From assembly GCA_001657325.1 (NCBI GenBank), contig LWRO01000038.1:1-38695 (forward strand): a DNA stretch of 38,695 nucleotides, given 5' to 3'. The stretch's first letter is position 1, and every line of letters begins with the position of its first letter. The notes beneath the pieces were generated by a model, which saw only the letters and a list, made by a program, of their open reading frames with translations, had not been told where the DNA came from and did no database searches. Positions 8,622-16,806 of this stretch are shown one piece after another. This DNA is from Geitlerinema sp. BBD 1991-9 (GTDB taxonomy: Bacteria > Cyanobacteriota > Cyanobacteriia > Cyanobacteriales > Geitlerinemataceae). The translations under genes and the position numbers were made by a program.

Positions 8622-10010
8622 ATGTACGACGGATTATTAGTCATCGACGCTGACGCGCACAAGGTTGAAAATCCCCTCATTCTCCGTGAATACGTCGAAC
8701 CCGAATATCGCGATCGCATCGGCATGATCGTCGATAGCCTCGGCGACCAACGGGCGAAAGTTGTCGATACTAACCCGGAAACTGGAAAACCCGACTTTGT
8801 CCGCATCTTCCCCAAACCCCAAGGCTTTGGCAAAGGCGGCTTCCGCAACCTGCACCCCGACACCACCCTCGGCGCGCTTTTCAACACCCGCCGCATCGAA
8901 GACATGGACAAAGAAGGGATCGACATTCACGTCATCTACGGAACCTTCAACCTGACGTTCTCCAGCATCTTCGATAAAGACCTGGCCGTTGCCCTGTGCA
9001 AAGCCTACAACAACTACATCGCCGACGATTGCCGTCCTTGGGGCGATCGACTCAAACCGATCGGGGTCGTTCCCCTGCAAGACGTCGAGGAAGCGGTGAA
9101 AGAAATGCACCGTTGCGTCAACGAACTCGGAATGGTCGGTGTTGCCACCTCTCCTAACATCCCCATTCCGCACCCCGCTGCACCGAATGCGTTCCCCGAA
9201 ATCCGCTCTTGCAAGCACATCAGCCATCCTGATTTCTATCCCATCCTGCAAGCAGCCGTTGACCTAGACGTCGCCCTCGGACTGCACGGCGGCCCCGGTT
9301 CCGACATGATCGGCGGTATTGCCGACCACATGGAAACCTTCGTCCTCAACCACATCTTCGTCCAGCGCAACCAGCAGCAAATGGCCATGGCGCGGATGGT
9401 GTTCGACGGCGCGTTCGAGAAGTTCCCCACCCTGCGCGTCGGCTTCGTTGAAGGCGGTTGTGGTTGGTTGCCCGACTTAGCCCACTCCTTCCACGAACAC
9501 TGGGAAAAACGCATTCGCGATTTTGACCCGAAAAACCCCTACCGTCCGGCACTGACAGATGTGACCCAACTGATGGTCAAAGAACGGGGTAAAAACAGCG
9601 TGAACATCATCAGCCAGGTGAAAAACCTGTTCGATATGCTGTGGACGCGAGATAAAGATCCCCAGAAGATCGACGACGAAAGCCTCTACGAACACTACAA
9701 TCTACGCCACCGCGACCCGATGGAATATTTCGAGCGCGGTCAAATTTACGTCACCTTTGAATCCGACGATCCCGGCCCGGCCTACATGGCTCAGGGGATG
9801 GGTGAAATTGGCAAACGCATCGCTTGTTTCTCTGGCGATTACGGACATTGGGACGGCGTTCTGTACGATTGTGTCAAAGACGCGGCAACGGTCACCAACT
9901 ACGATCGAGACCACTTAGCTCGTTTGCTCGGTGGTAACGCCCTCGATCTCTACGGCAATCGACTGCGGACTTCGATTCCGACCTTCCAAGAAACGACGGC
10001 TACGGCGTAG
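8622..10010 (+). CDS. Amidohydrolase family 2 (ACMSD-like) metal-dependent hydrolase
   Basis: A 462-residue cytosolic TIM-barrel hydrolase/decarboxylase of the amidohydrolase-2 group. Metal-site signatures are visible: DADAH near the N terminus (Asp11, His13), His222 in LGLHGGPG, Glu277 in FVEGGCGWLP, and the final Asp406 in FSGDYGHWDG. It is longer than ACMSD itself (about 330) because of an insert around 300-370. The ATG at 8622 has GAGGA at 8610-8614. Codon use is richer in C-ending codons than in the neighbours, as in well-expressed genes. The true substrate is unknown; plant-type or microbial homologues act on carboxylates. It is a stand-alone gene, followed by a 10-bp GC stem-loop. Confidence 0.88.
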   Translation: MYDGLLVIDADAHKVENPLILREYVEPEYRDRIGMIVDSLGDQRAKVVDTNPETGKPDFVRIFPKPQGFGKGGFRNLHPDTTLGALFNTRRIEDMDKEGIDIHVIYGTFNLTFSSIFDKDLAVALCKAYNNYIADDCRPWGDRLKPIGVVPLQDVEEAVKEMHRCVNELGMVGVATSPNIPIPHPAAPNAFPEIRSCKHISHPDFYPILQAAVDLDVALGLHGGPGSDMIGGIADHMETFVLNHIFVQRNQQQMAMARMVFDGAFEKFPTLRVGFVEGGCGWLPDLAHSFHEHWEKRIRDFDPKNPYRPALTDVTQLMVKERGKNSVNIISQVKNLFDMLWTRDKDPQKIDDESLYEHYNLRHRDPMEYFERGQIYVTFESDDPGPAYMAQGMGEIGKRIACFSGDYGHWDGVLYDCVKDAATVTNYDRDHLARLLGGNALDLYGNRLRTSIPTFQETTATA

Positions 10011-10056
10011 TTGTCAAGATAGATAATCGTCGATCTCGTTTCTTAAAACCATAGCG

Positions 10057-10089
10057 AGAACCCCGGTTCCTTGGAGGAGCCGGGGTTCT
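10057..10089 (+). terminator. GC-rich stem-loop after the amidohydrolase gene
   Basis: AGAACCCCGG (10057-10066) and CCGGGGTTCT (10080-10089) form a perfect 10-bp stem around a 13-base loop, 47 bp after the stop. No T-run follows, so it may be an mRNA 3'-end stabiliser rather than a classical terminator. Confidence 0.5.
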
Positions 10090-10218
10090 GTACGTCAAGC
10101 CATTTCAAACAAACGGAAAGAAACTGTTGTAACGAGAGGTTTCTCAACTCGATTGTTTTCCCAAGAACCGATCGAACGACATTGAAACATTAAGTAGGAA
10201 CTGATGGAAAATGAGTCT

Positions 10219-10250
10219 AAAAATAAGGTAGCTCACCCTGACAGCTAACC
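10219..10250 (-). terminator. Probable terminator of the PatX-like gene
   Basis: On the - strand, GGTTAGCT and AGCTACC (10227-10250) pair with one bulge around a nine-base loop and are followed by TTATTTTT (10226-10219). It lies 35 bp after the stop of the PatX-like gene. Confidence 0.5.
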
Positions 10251-10284
10251 GTTTAGAATCTGTCTCCAATATGAGACGCGCCAG

Positions 10285-10521
10285 TTAAACTTGTCGTTCA
10301 TTCGTCGCACGAAACAAGGCCTCTCCAGAAATCGAACTCGGAACGTCTTCGCGATAGCGACGGCGGCCGCTGCCACGATGCGGTTCTACATCGTCTTTCT
10401 GTTCGGTTTGTGCCGACAGCAACGCACGACTCGAAAACGTTTCAGACCACTGAGTTTTCGGTTGAGCCGATTGCCAGACTAAACCGAGTAAAAGAGCGGA
10501 TAAAAATACAGCACTACGCAT
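10285..10521 (-). CDS. patX: PatX-like RGSGR signal peptide precursor
   Basis: A 78-residue secreted small protein. It has an N-terminal signal segment (MRSAVFLSALLLGLVWQSAQ) and then a polar region with the pentapeptide RGSGR at residues 49-53, in the context EPHRGSGRRRYRE (DNA 10363-10377). RGSGR is the active core of PatS and of the PatX family, peptides that inhibit HetR in heterocyst-forming cyanobacteria. PatX genes have also been reported across filamentous cyanobacteria without heterocysts, and usually have exactly this layout: signal peptide, HRGSGR, total length near 80. No hetR is present in this window. The start lacks a strong ribosome-binding site. A dyad (10533-10562) lies just upstream. 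The assignment rests on the motif and the architecture, not on an alignment. Confidence 0.75.
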   Translation of the reverse strand: MRSAVFLSALLLGLVWQSAQPKTQWSETFSSRALLSAQTEQKDDVEPHRGSGRRRYREDVPSSISGEALFRATNERQV

Positions 10522-10532
10522 ATTGGGAGAAT

Positions 10533-10562
10533 CTGTTTCAGGTGTTCTTTTACCTGTTACAG
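10533..10562. promoter_or_regulatory. 11-bp-arm imperfect palindrome upstream of the PatX-like gene
   Basis: CTGTTTCAGGT (10533-10543) and ACCTGTTACAG (10552-10562) are inverted with 9 of 11 positions matching and an 8-bp spacer, 12-41 bp before the start codon. This is the size and symmetry of a dimeric repressor site or of a 5'-UTR hairpin. It does not match GTAN8TAC (NtcA). Confidence 0.5.
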
Positions 10563-10608
10563 ATCTCCGCAGATGTCATCAGGACGATCCGTTAGCGCTG
10601 ACGAAATG

Positions 10609-12357
10609 TCATCGCATTGCGATCGACTCGACGAGCAACCAATTTCCGGCAACGTTAAAGCGTCCCCATCCCGAAATCGAATGTCGATCGGGATAGGTTT
10701 TCAAGATTCGATCGATCGTCGGATGTAGCGTGACGATGCGCCAAGCTCCGTTCCGCGTCACGAGTTGGTAATCTTGAGAACCGCGACCGTAAAATTCTCC
10801 AGAAAAAGCGTGGCCGTCCTTGGGAATCGGTGTCGGGGCAGCCGGACTCGGAGAATAACCGTTGAGCGGATACTCCTCCGGTCGATCGAGATAGTACCGT
10901 TGCCAGTGCCGCCACTCCGGGCGATCGGGAACGCTATCGAACAAGGGTACGACGGCCGCCGGGGCGATCGAATCGTTCAACAGCGCGTCCTGCAACACCC
11001 GAACGGGCAACTCCCTCGGCTGACAGCCTCGTTCGACACACAACGCCGCCGCCATTCCCGCCGCCTGTCCGATCCCCATCACGATCGGTTGTAGGCGCGT
11101 ACAGCCGTTGGCCACGTGAGACACCGAAATATTTTTCTCGCACGCGAGCAAGCCGTCGATCTCCGCTGGAATCAAGGCACGATACGGCAACGAAAAGGGC
11201 GTTCCCGTCACTCTTCCGCCCCAACGCAACGTTTTCGATCGAACGGGAAACGTCCAATCGGGATAGTGATGGTCGTTCGGATAATTCCCTACAGCGATCG
11301 AATCGACCGCTCCCTCCCACATCGGCAGTTGTACCACCTGACTCCCCGATTTGGGTAACACGTCTTGTTCCGTCACCGTTCGCAATCCGACAACGCGGCG
11401 ACTTTCGCGAAAATACGGATACAGCGCCAACCCCGATTCCGCATGGGGGAAAATCCCGCCCGCACAGCCGTAACGCCGTCCGAGTTGCCGCTGCAAAAAC
11501 CGCATGAAGCTCTGGGTTCGCCATTTTGCCTCTTGCAAACAGTCCGCTCGTGCGTTCGCCGACTCGACTAAGCGATCTAACCCCTCTCCATAATCGTTGC
11601 CTCGGTTGGGCCAGTTCAACATGAAGCGGTTTCCCGGCAGTTTGCCATAGCTGAGAAATTTATCGACACCGTAGTCTGTCCACGCACCGACAAAGGACTC
11701 GGGTGTATCCAGGGGCAATGTCGGGATTTCCGGAGCCGTGTTGCCTTTGCCGAAATCCTGTAAAATTGCCACCCAGGTTAGCGCCTGAACGGGATGGCGT
11801 TGGGTGTGTTCGTTGGGTTCCGTGGGCGCGCTCGGTTCCTCGAATTCCGATTGCCACTCCCATCCCCAACGATAGGGAACGTCGCCGAGGGGCAACAGAT
11901 CGCCGAGTTCCGTTCCGTCGAGAATGACTTGGGCTTCGACACTGAAATCCCCAAACCGCACGCCGACTATTCGATCGCCCTCTCGTCGAACCTCTAAAGG
12001 AATGGAATTCGCAATCCACTGTAAGTTCGGCAGCTTTTTCGCCCAATCCTCAAAAATACGCTCGCCGATACGGGGATCGAAGGTGAAAAAACTCACCCAG
12101 GCATTATCTAAACCGCCCGGTTGTCGTTTTCGCAGTTCCCGCAAAAACGCTCCCCACATTCCCGTTTGAAAGGCGACGAGTTCGTTGCCGTCTGGAGCGC
12201 AAACGCCCGCAGCGGTGAGCATTCCCCCCAACCAGGAATATTCGCTGACGAGCAGGGTGTTCGCCCCGCGCCGTGCAGCTTGGATGGCGGCGACCGTTCC
12301 GCCTGTGCCGCCGCCGACAACGAGAACGTCTACGGTGTAATGCTTCGAGGATGCCAT
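10609..12357 (-). CDS. FAD-dependent oxidoreductase (FAD_oxidored type)
   Basis: A 582-residue flavoprotein. The N terminus has the dinucleotide-binding strand-loop VLVVGGGTGGTVAA (11-24), followed by SEYSWLGGMLTAAGV, and VILDGTELGDLLPLG around 165-180. A C-terminal FAD-contact segment, NGCTRLQPIVMGIGQAAGMA, is also present, as in the PF12831 family. The last 80 residues form a separate beta-rich region. The ATG at 12357 was chosen; the open frame reaches 12678 only by running through the inserted MITE and has no homology there. Substrate unknown. The PatX-like gene lies 87 bp downstream on the same strand, so read-through is possible. Confidence 0.85.
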   Translation of the reverse strand: MASSKHYTVDVLVVGGGTGGTVAAIQAARRGANTLLVSEYSWLGGMLTAAGVCAPDGNELVAFQTGMWGAFLRELRKRQPGGLDNAWVSFFTFDPRIGERIFEDWAKKLPNLQWIANSIPLEVRREGDRIVGVRFGDFSVEAQVILDGTELGDLLPLGDVPYRWGWEWQSEFEEPSAPTEPNEHTQRHPVQALTWVAILQDFGKGNTAPEIPTLPLDTPESFVGAWTDYGVDKFLSYGKLPGNRFMLNWPNRGNDYGEGLDRLVESANARADCLQEAKWRTQSFMRFLQRQLGRRYGCAGGIFPHAESGLALYPYFRESRRVVGLRTVTEQDVLPKSGSQVVQLPMWEGAVDSIAVGNYPNDHHYPDWTFPVRSKTLRWGGRVTGTPFSLPYRALIPAEIDGLLACEKNISVSHVANGCTRLQPIVMGIGQAAGMAAALCVERGCQPRELPVRVLQDALLNDSIAPAAVVPLFDSVPDRPEWRHWQRYYLDRPEEYPLNGYSPSPAAPTPIPKDGHAFSGEFYGRGSQDYQLVTRNGAWRIVTLHPTIDRILKTYPDRHSISGWGRFNVAGNWLLVESIAMR

Positions 12358-12476
12358 AAAATCGGGCGATAGGTTTGATAAATCGATCTGATGCAATCTT
12401 AGGGGCCGATCGCGATCGAGGACAACGACCGCAACCCACCCATTTCGATCGAAACCGACGTTTCGATCGATTTCAA

Positions 12477-12576
12477 GGGTGCATCTCACTTTTGCGATCG
12501 CAACCCCACCCCACCTCCCCTGGCTAAGGGGAGGTGCTGAAGGCGGAGGGGTCATTCTACGAAATTGAGATGCACC
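12477..12576. mobile_element. 100-bp MITE, copy 1, with 9-bp target site duplication
   Basis: A non-coding element bounded by terminal inverted repeats GGTGCATCTCA and TGAGATGCACC (11 bp, plus one extra G on the left). It is flanked by the direct repeat CGATTTCAA at 12468-12476 and 12577-12585. Inside, CACCTCCCCT (12512-12521) and AGGGGAGGTG (12527-12536) form a perfect 10-bp hairpin with a five-base loop. A second copy at 37882-37981 is also exactly 100 bp and differs at seven positions. No transposase is encoded, so it must be moved in trans. The right-hand target duplicate contains the stop codon of ictB. Confidence 0.88.
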
Positions 12577-12581
12577 CGATT

Positions 12582-13964
12582 TCAACGGTGTGGGGTTTCT
12601 TCGAGTTTGGGCGTATAAAAACTCGCGACGATCGCCACTGATAACCACCAAAGGACGTTGATTTGCGGACGATACCACACAGTATCAAACAGACCGTGTG
12701 CCATGAATCCCGCCATTGTCGCCAGGGATGCCATGAGCCAGAATCCATCTCGATCGAGGGTTTGACGCAGTCGGTGCAATTGTAAAATGCCTTGATGGAC
12801 GGCGACGAGTAACAGCCACAGGAAACAAAACAATCCGACAATCCCAGTTTCGACGGTAATTTCCAACAGTACCGAGTACGCACTCAACGCCGTGTATTTG
12901 GGGCGCATATAAAGAGGATAGATTTTGTTGAAGGCGCTGTTGCCGGGGCCGATACCGATGATGGGTCGATCTCGGATCATGTCGAGAACAGCAGCCCAAA
13001 CGTTGATGCGGAAGTTATTGCTGCTGTCTTCGCGACCGGCGAAAATACTGGCAGCGCGATCGCGGATGGTGGGAACAGCAGCAACGGCGAGGACGACGAC
13101 GGCAGCCGAAGCGCCTAAAACGGCTGGAATTGCCCATTTTCGCCAGTGCTGTGGCATTCGATCGACCCACCAATTCACGAGGAGCAGCATAAAGACGAAG
13201 AGAGTAGCGACGAACCCAATCCAACCACCACGGCTGAGGGTCAGGATTAAGGCGGCACTGTCGATCCCGAACATTGTTACGGCTAAGACTTTCGCCGTCC
13301 AACGCCGCCACGCAAAAACGGCCGCCAGACTAAACGCCACAGCGGGAATGAGATAACCCGCTAAAAGGTTGGGGTTGCCGAGATAGCTGTAAATGCGGGT
13401 GGCGGTGGCAGTCGGGGAATTGGGGTCGGTCCAAGTGGCGAGGGCATCGACCCCGAAGTAATACTGACGCAAGCCGTAGACGCTGACGATGAGGGCGACG
13501 TGGAGGTAAACGCCGATAACCCAGGTGCGCAGTTTGCTCGATCGAAGGATGCGGGCGCACAGGGCAAACAAGAGGAGATACAGCGTGAGTTTCACCCAAC
13601 CGCTCAAGGCCGCTTGACGTACGGGGGATAAACCGGTGGCAATGGTGGCAATTCCCCAGTACGAGGCGACGAGGAGGTGAATGGGAGTAATCCCGATTTG
13701 TGCGTTGTCTGATACGAGAAAAATCAGGAGAAACGCGGCGCAAGCGACGAGTAAAACGCCGATGAGGGAAGTGGAGACGAACGGTGCGAGGGCGAACAGG
13801 ATACTAATTAAGAGTGCGCCGAGGGGTTCTGCCCACTGCATCAACCAACTACTCGATCGCCATTGCTGTAGAGAACCGAATAAGAGGCGGTAGGTATAAC
13901 TCGCCCCCTGCCAGGCCTGGGGCGACCAATTTGATAGTGTGACCTGATTCCAAAGGGGCGTCAT
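12582..13964 (-). CDS. ictB: IctB family O-antigen-ligase-like membrane protein
   Basis: A 460-residue integral membrane protein with about ten to eleven hydrophobic helices. It carries the Wzy_C/O-antigen ligase signature region (SYLGNPNLLAGYLIPA, LSRGGWIGF, and RPIIGIGPGNSAFN in the large periplasmic loop). Length and these motifs fit the cyanobacterial IctB family. IctB was first described as a putative bicarbonate transporter in Synechococcus; that role is disputed, and a polysaccharide-ligase-like function is equally plausible. The TGA stop lies inside the target duplication of the MITE, so the insertion landed immediately at the end of the gene without changing the protein. The ribosome-binding site is weak. 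Confidence 0.88.
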   Translation of the reverse strand: MTPLWNQVTLSNWSPQAWQGASYTYRLLFGSLQQWRSSSWLMQWAEPLGALLISILFALAPFVSTSLIGVLLVACAAFLLIFLVSDNAQIGITPIHLLVASYWGIATIATGLSPVRQAALSGWVKLTLYLLLFALCARILRSSKLRTWVIGVYLHVALIVSVYGLRQYYFGVDALATWTDPNSPTATATRIYSYLGNPNLLAGYLIPAVAFSLAAVFAWRRWTAKVLAVTMFGIDSAALILTLSRGGWIGFVATLFVFMLLLVNWWVDRMPQHWRKWAIPAVLGASAAVVVLAVAAVPTIRDRAASIFAGREDSSNNFRINVWAAVLDMIRDRPIIGIGPGNSAFNKIYPLYMRPKYTALSAYSVLLEITVETGIVGLFCFLWLLLVAVHQGILQLHRLRQTLDRDGFWLMASLATMAGFMAHGLFDTVWYRPQINVLWWLSVAIVASFYTPKLEETPHR

Positions 13965-14082
13965 AGAACGTGTGATGTCTCCAGCGTTAAAAGATGGGGC
14001 GTTGGAAAGTTAGGAAACCCCGTAAAGTCGAATTTATTGTACGCGATCGAAACACATCGAAGAGCAGCACTTGCAGCGCATG

Positions 14083-14883
14083 CTATCGAATGACTTCGCG
14101 TATGAGTTCGGCCGTGGCTTCAGCTTGGATGCGATCGAGATAGTTGAACTGCCATAGCGAATGCCCCTCGTTCGATCGAATATTCAACTGATAGCGAACA
14201 GTCGGGGTGCGGTTTCGATGCGGTCTGCTTTCCACAATATCGATCTCGATTCGATCGATTTCATCGAAGGAATATTGCTGAATTTGCGAGGCAAACCAAC
14301 GCTTTATTGAAATGGTGACTTGTCTCGACACGCGATCGAAGCAACAGGTCACGCACGCAGCCGAGATCGCCCCAAACCCGATACCGATACCGATACTCAC
14401 GGCAGAAATGGGCAGTAAAACGATCGAGAACCAGTGCGGCCAAATCCGAAGTGTTAAGGTCGATCGAGCAGGCGCTTCGAGATAGCTTTGAATTTTCGTT
14501 TTAATCTTTTCGTACTCGCGGCGACCGTCAGAACTGAAATAAATTGTGAGTGGAATCGATTTTTCTGCAATCTCAACGTTGGTGCGAAACTGATTTTGGG
14601 ATTGTGACAAATTAGCTCGATCGAGTGTTACCCCTTTTAAATCTTCTACAGGGAACTGATATCGAACTGGGCGAACTAGACTAATCCTTAAAAACTGACA
14701 TTGTCGTTCGGGGGGATGCGATCGATCGCACGTTAACACGGTATAATCTAACAATCCCACCAACAGCACAAAAAGGGTTAAAACCAACAACCCAGGCAAG
14801 GCAAGGATAAACGACACGATCCAGTACGGCCAAGCGGGTGCTTTCAATACCAAAATATCAGAAGTTTGGCAAACGATCTTCAT
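14083..14883 (-). CDS. Membrane protein with two tandem copies of a TM-plus-beta domain
   Basis: A 266-residue protein I do not recognise. It appears internally duplicated. Repeat 1 (about 15-90) starts APAWPYWIVSFILAL, runs through a transmembrane hairpin ending in LTCDR, and continues with a beta-rich stretch ending VEDLKGVTLD. Repeat 2 (about 145-225) starts LRIWPHWFSIVLLPI, has a hairpin ending CCFDR, and then ISIKRWFASQ and FDEIDRIEID. The soluble parts, alternating hydrophobic and charged, look like PH-like membrane-associated beta domains. Its ATG overlaps the stop of the upstream ion channel gene (ATGA), so the two are co-translated and this protein may be a channel accessory subunit. 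That last point is inference. Confidence 0.75.
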   Translation of the reverse strand: MKIVCQTSDILVLKAPAWPYWIVSFILALPGLLVLTLFVLLVGLLDYTVLTCDRSHPPERQCQFLRISLVRPVRYQFPVEDLKGVTLDRANLSQSQNQFRTNVEIAEKSIPLTIYFSSDGRREYEKIKTKIQSYLEAPARSTLTLRIWPHWFSIVLLPISAVSIGIGIGFGAISAACVTCCFDRVSRQVTISIKRWFASQIQQYSFDEIDRIEIDIVESRPHRNRTPTVRYQLNIRSNEGHSLWQFNYLDRIQAEATAELIREVIR

Positions 14884-16403
14884 AACTGAAGATCGATTTC
14901 TTCACGAGCAATTGCGACGACTCTATCTTTAAATTCAAAAACATATCGCTCGGGATTGACTACAAATTCCCCGTCTTTTTTATAAGCGGCAATCAAAATC
15001 GCATTTTGTGTTTTCTTTAAATAGATAAATAGATCGAAGAATGTTTGACCGACCCAAGAATTTGGAATCGAAATCTGATAAAATTGATTCCCTCTTTCGT
15101 AGGTTAGTAATTCCGAAAAAATACCGAGCAGGCCTGGATTGATAGCAGCTTGAGCCAACAAAAATCCACTTTGCTCCTCACTGACTACGTAATCGTTAAC
15201 GTGTCCCATATCCAAATGAGAACCGTATTCTCGGTTAATCAGTTCCGCACAAGTGTATACGTCTCGATTGAGTTTCTCTGCTGTGAGTGCGGCTAAAATC
15301 GTTCGAGCATCCGCATCTCGATCGGTACGTCCGTAACTTTTATCTGATAAAATAATGCAAGTTTTTGCCCGTCGAATCCCTGCTTTTTCTAAGACAGAAA
15401 CTTTGGTAAAATCGTCATCGATAAAGTGGACGTAGCTTTTCAAGCCAGGATCGGAGAACGTTGGCTCTTCTTCGAGTTGTGCGATTGCGACAATTGGCGA
15501 GCGCTTGTTCTTTCGAGATGCTCGATACTCGTGTGCGATGATTTCTGCTTTTTTATTCCACCCGCAGATAATCATGTGTCCTGAAAATTCTTCAAATTCA
15601 GTTATCATTGTTTTCGTCCTCAACTGCTCGATGACAAAGGCTGAAACAGTTCCGGTTAAAATTGCAAACGTTACCATCCCCATTAACATCACAAAAACAG
15701 AGATCAGACGACCTACAATTGAAACGGGAAGATCGGGAATCGGTTCGCTGGCGAAAATCGAATACAAGCTATACCAAAACGCATCGGCGAGAGTCTCAAT
15801 TTGGGGGTTGCGATTGCGTTCGAAGACTAAAATTGCTGCCGTACTAAAGACAATTGTCGTAACGAGCAGGCTAAAGACGAGAAAATATTCCATCGCCCCC
15901 CGACGCAGAACGTCGGGAAACGCCTGGGCGTAGCGATAGACAATCCCGAACCAGTGCGACGTTCGCAACGATCGAACTAAACGCATCACGCGCACGATCC
16001 GAAACGGGCGCAAAATCGGGACGATTGCAAATACATCGAGCCAGTATTCACGCAGGAACTGACGCTTGGAGGGAGAAGCAAACCCCCGCAACGCCATTTC
16101 GACGGCGAACACGACGGTAAACGCACGGTTGATTTGGCTGAGGTGCTGGGCTTCGGAAGATCCCTCTAAGAGCGACAACTCCACTAAGACCAGCGATACC
16201 GACACCACAATCAACAGCGCCAACCCGATTTGAAACCACAATTGGCGGAAGAAATGTCTCAGCGATCGCTTGAGCGCTGGAATGTCAATGGGTTCTCGGC
16301 CTGACGATGGACGAAATTTCACGCAGTTTCTCGCAATTTCCCTATATTTTGACCGATCGAATCTGCGATCGAGATCGTGGCACGGTATCGGTTTCGATCG
16401 CAC
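14880..16403 (-). CDS. Voltage-gated-like ion channel with RCK/TrkA domain and atypical pore
   Basis: A 507-residue channel-like protein. S1-S4-like segments lie at about 55-165, and the S4 region is Arg-rich (PFRIVRVMRLVRSLR, 133-147). The pore region (205-260) ends in GRLISVFVMLMGMVTFAILTG, a typical inner helix. From about 275 there is a TrkA-N/RCK Rossmann domain (HMIICGWNKKAEIIA), and from about 440 an RCK-C-like beta domain. Where potassium channels have TVGYGD this protein reads ASEPIPD (218-224), with Glu220 replacing the first filter glycine, so it is unlikely to be an ordinary K+ channel. The start is uncertain: GTG at 16403 is the longest choice, and GTG at 16322 is an alternative. 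It is coupled to the duplicated membrane protein downstream by a four-base overlap. Confidence 0.85.
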   Translation of the reverse strand: MRSKPIPCHDLDRRFDRSKYREIARNCVKFRPSSGREPIDIPALKRSLRHFFRQLWFQIGLALLIVVSVSLVLVELSLLEGSSEAQHLSQINRAFTVVFAVEMALRGFASPSKRQFLREYWLDVFAIVPILRPFRIVRVMRLVRSLRTSHWFGIVYRYAQAFPDVLRRGAMEYFLVFSLLVTTIVFSTAAILVFERNRNPQIETLADAFWYSLYSIFASEPIPDLPVSIVGRLISVFVMLMGMVTFAILTGTVSAFVIEQLRTKTMITEFEEFSGHMIICGWNKKAEIIAHEYRASRKNKRSPIVAIAQLEEEPTFSDPGLKSYVHFIDDDFTKVSVLEKAGIRRAKTCIILSDKSYGRTDRDADARTILAALTAEKLNRDVYTCAELINREYGSHLDMGHVNDYVVSEEQSGFLLAQAAINPGLLGIFSELLTYERGNQFYQISIPNSWVGQTFFDLFIYLKKTQNAILIAAYKKDGEFVVNPERYVFEFKDRVVAIAREEIDLQL

Positions 16404-16526
16404 TGTTCTAGTTTCCTCGATCGTCCCGCATCTCCTGTAGCGTCACGGGGATGGGGATGGGGCCGTCACGGTACAGATCCGGTCTCGGCGCGATACTGAA
16501 ATTGTAGAGCGTTCGAGGTTCGCACC

Positions 16527-16739
16527 ATGCTTCACTTAAAACTTCTTCCCGGCGCGATCTCTGAAATGATGGCTTCTGTGACGGAAACAGGATGTGTGAC
16601 ATTAGCCGATCGATACGGTCTACTGGCGGCGGTGTTGGACGATACACTCGATGATGAGGATCGTCGTTCGGCGAACCGCCTTCTGAGATCGATCGTTCGC
16701 GGTCGGGTTAAAGTTTGCAACGAACATCGTGCGGCTTAG
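16527..16739 (+). CDS. Small conserved cyanobacterial protein
   Basis: A 70-residue cytosolic protein. The central part LADRYGLLAAVLDDTLDDED, followed by RRSANRLLRSIVRGRVKV, matches a small protein type I recall as common in cyanobacteria and of unknown function. It looks helical and charged, without membrane segments. The start is supported by CGAGG at 16514-16518, eight bases before the ATG. A rho-independent terminator follows within 36 bp, which supports this being a real single-gene unit. The open frame on the opposite strand is its shadow. Confidence 0.7.
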   Translation: MLHLKLLPGAISEMMASVTETGCVTLADRYGLLAAVLDDTLDDEDRRSANRLLRSIVRGRVKVCNEHRAA

Positions 16740-16774
16740 AACGCTCTATTAAGAACAAGCGATGTCTCAAACCT

Positions 16775-16806
16775 TCTCCCTGCTACGGTCACAGGGAGAT
16801 TTTTTT
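16775..16806 (+). terminator. Rho-independent terminator
   Basis: TCTCCCTG (16775-16782) pairs with CAGGGAGA (16792-16799) and is followed by seven T (16800-16806). It terminates the small protein gene and touches the 3' end of the convergent Crp/Fnr gene. Confidence 0.85.

Noticed and set aside
10541-10553. NtcA site before the PatX-like gene
   Set aside because: The spacing is GT-N8-AC, not GTA-N8-TAC.
12358-12678. N-terminal extension of the FAD oxidoreductase frame
   Set aside because: It translates the MITE and its flank; the dinucleotide-binding strand starts right after the ATG at 12357.
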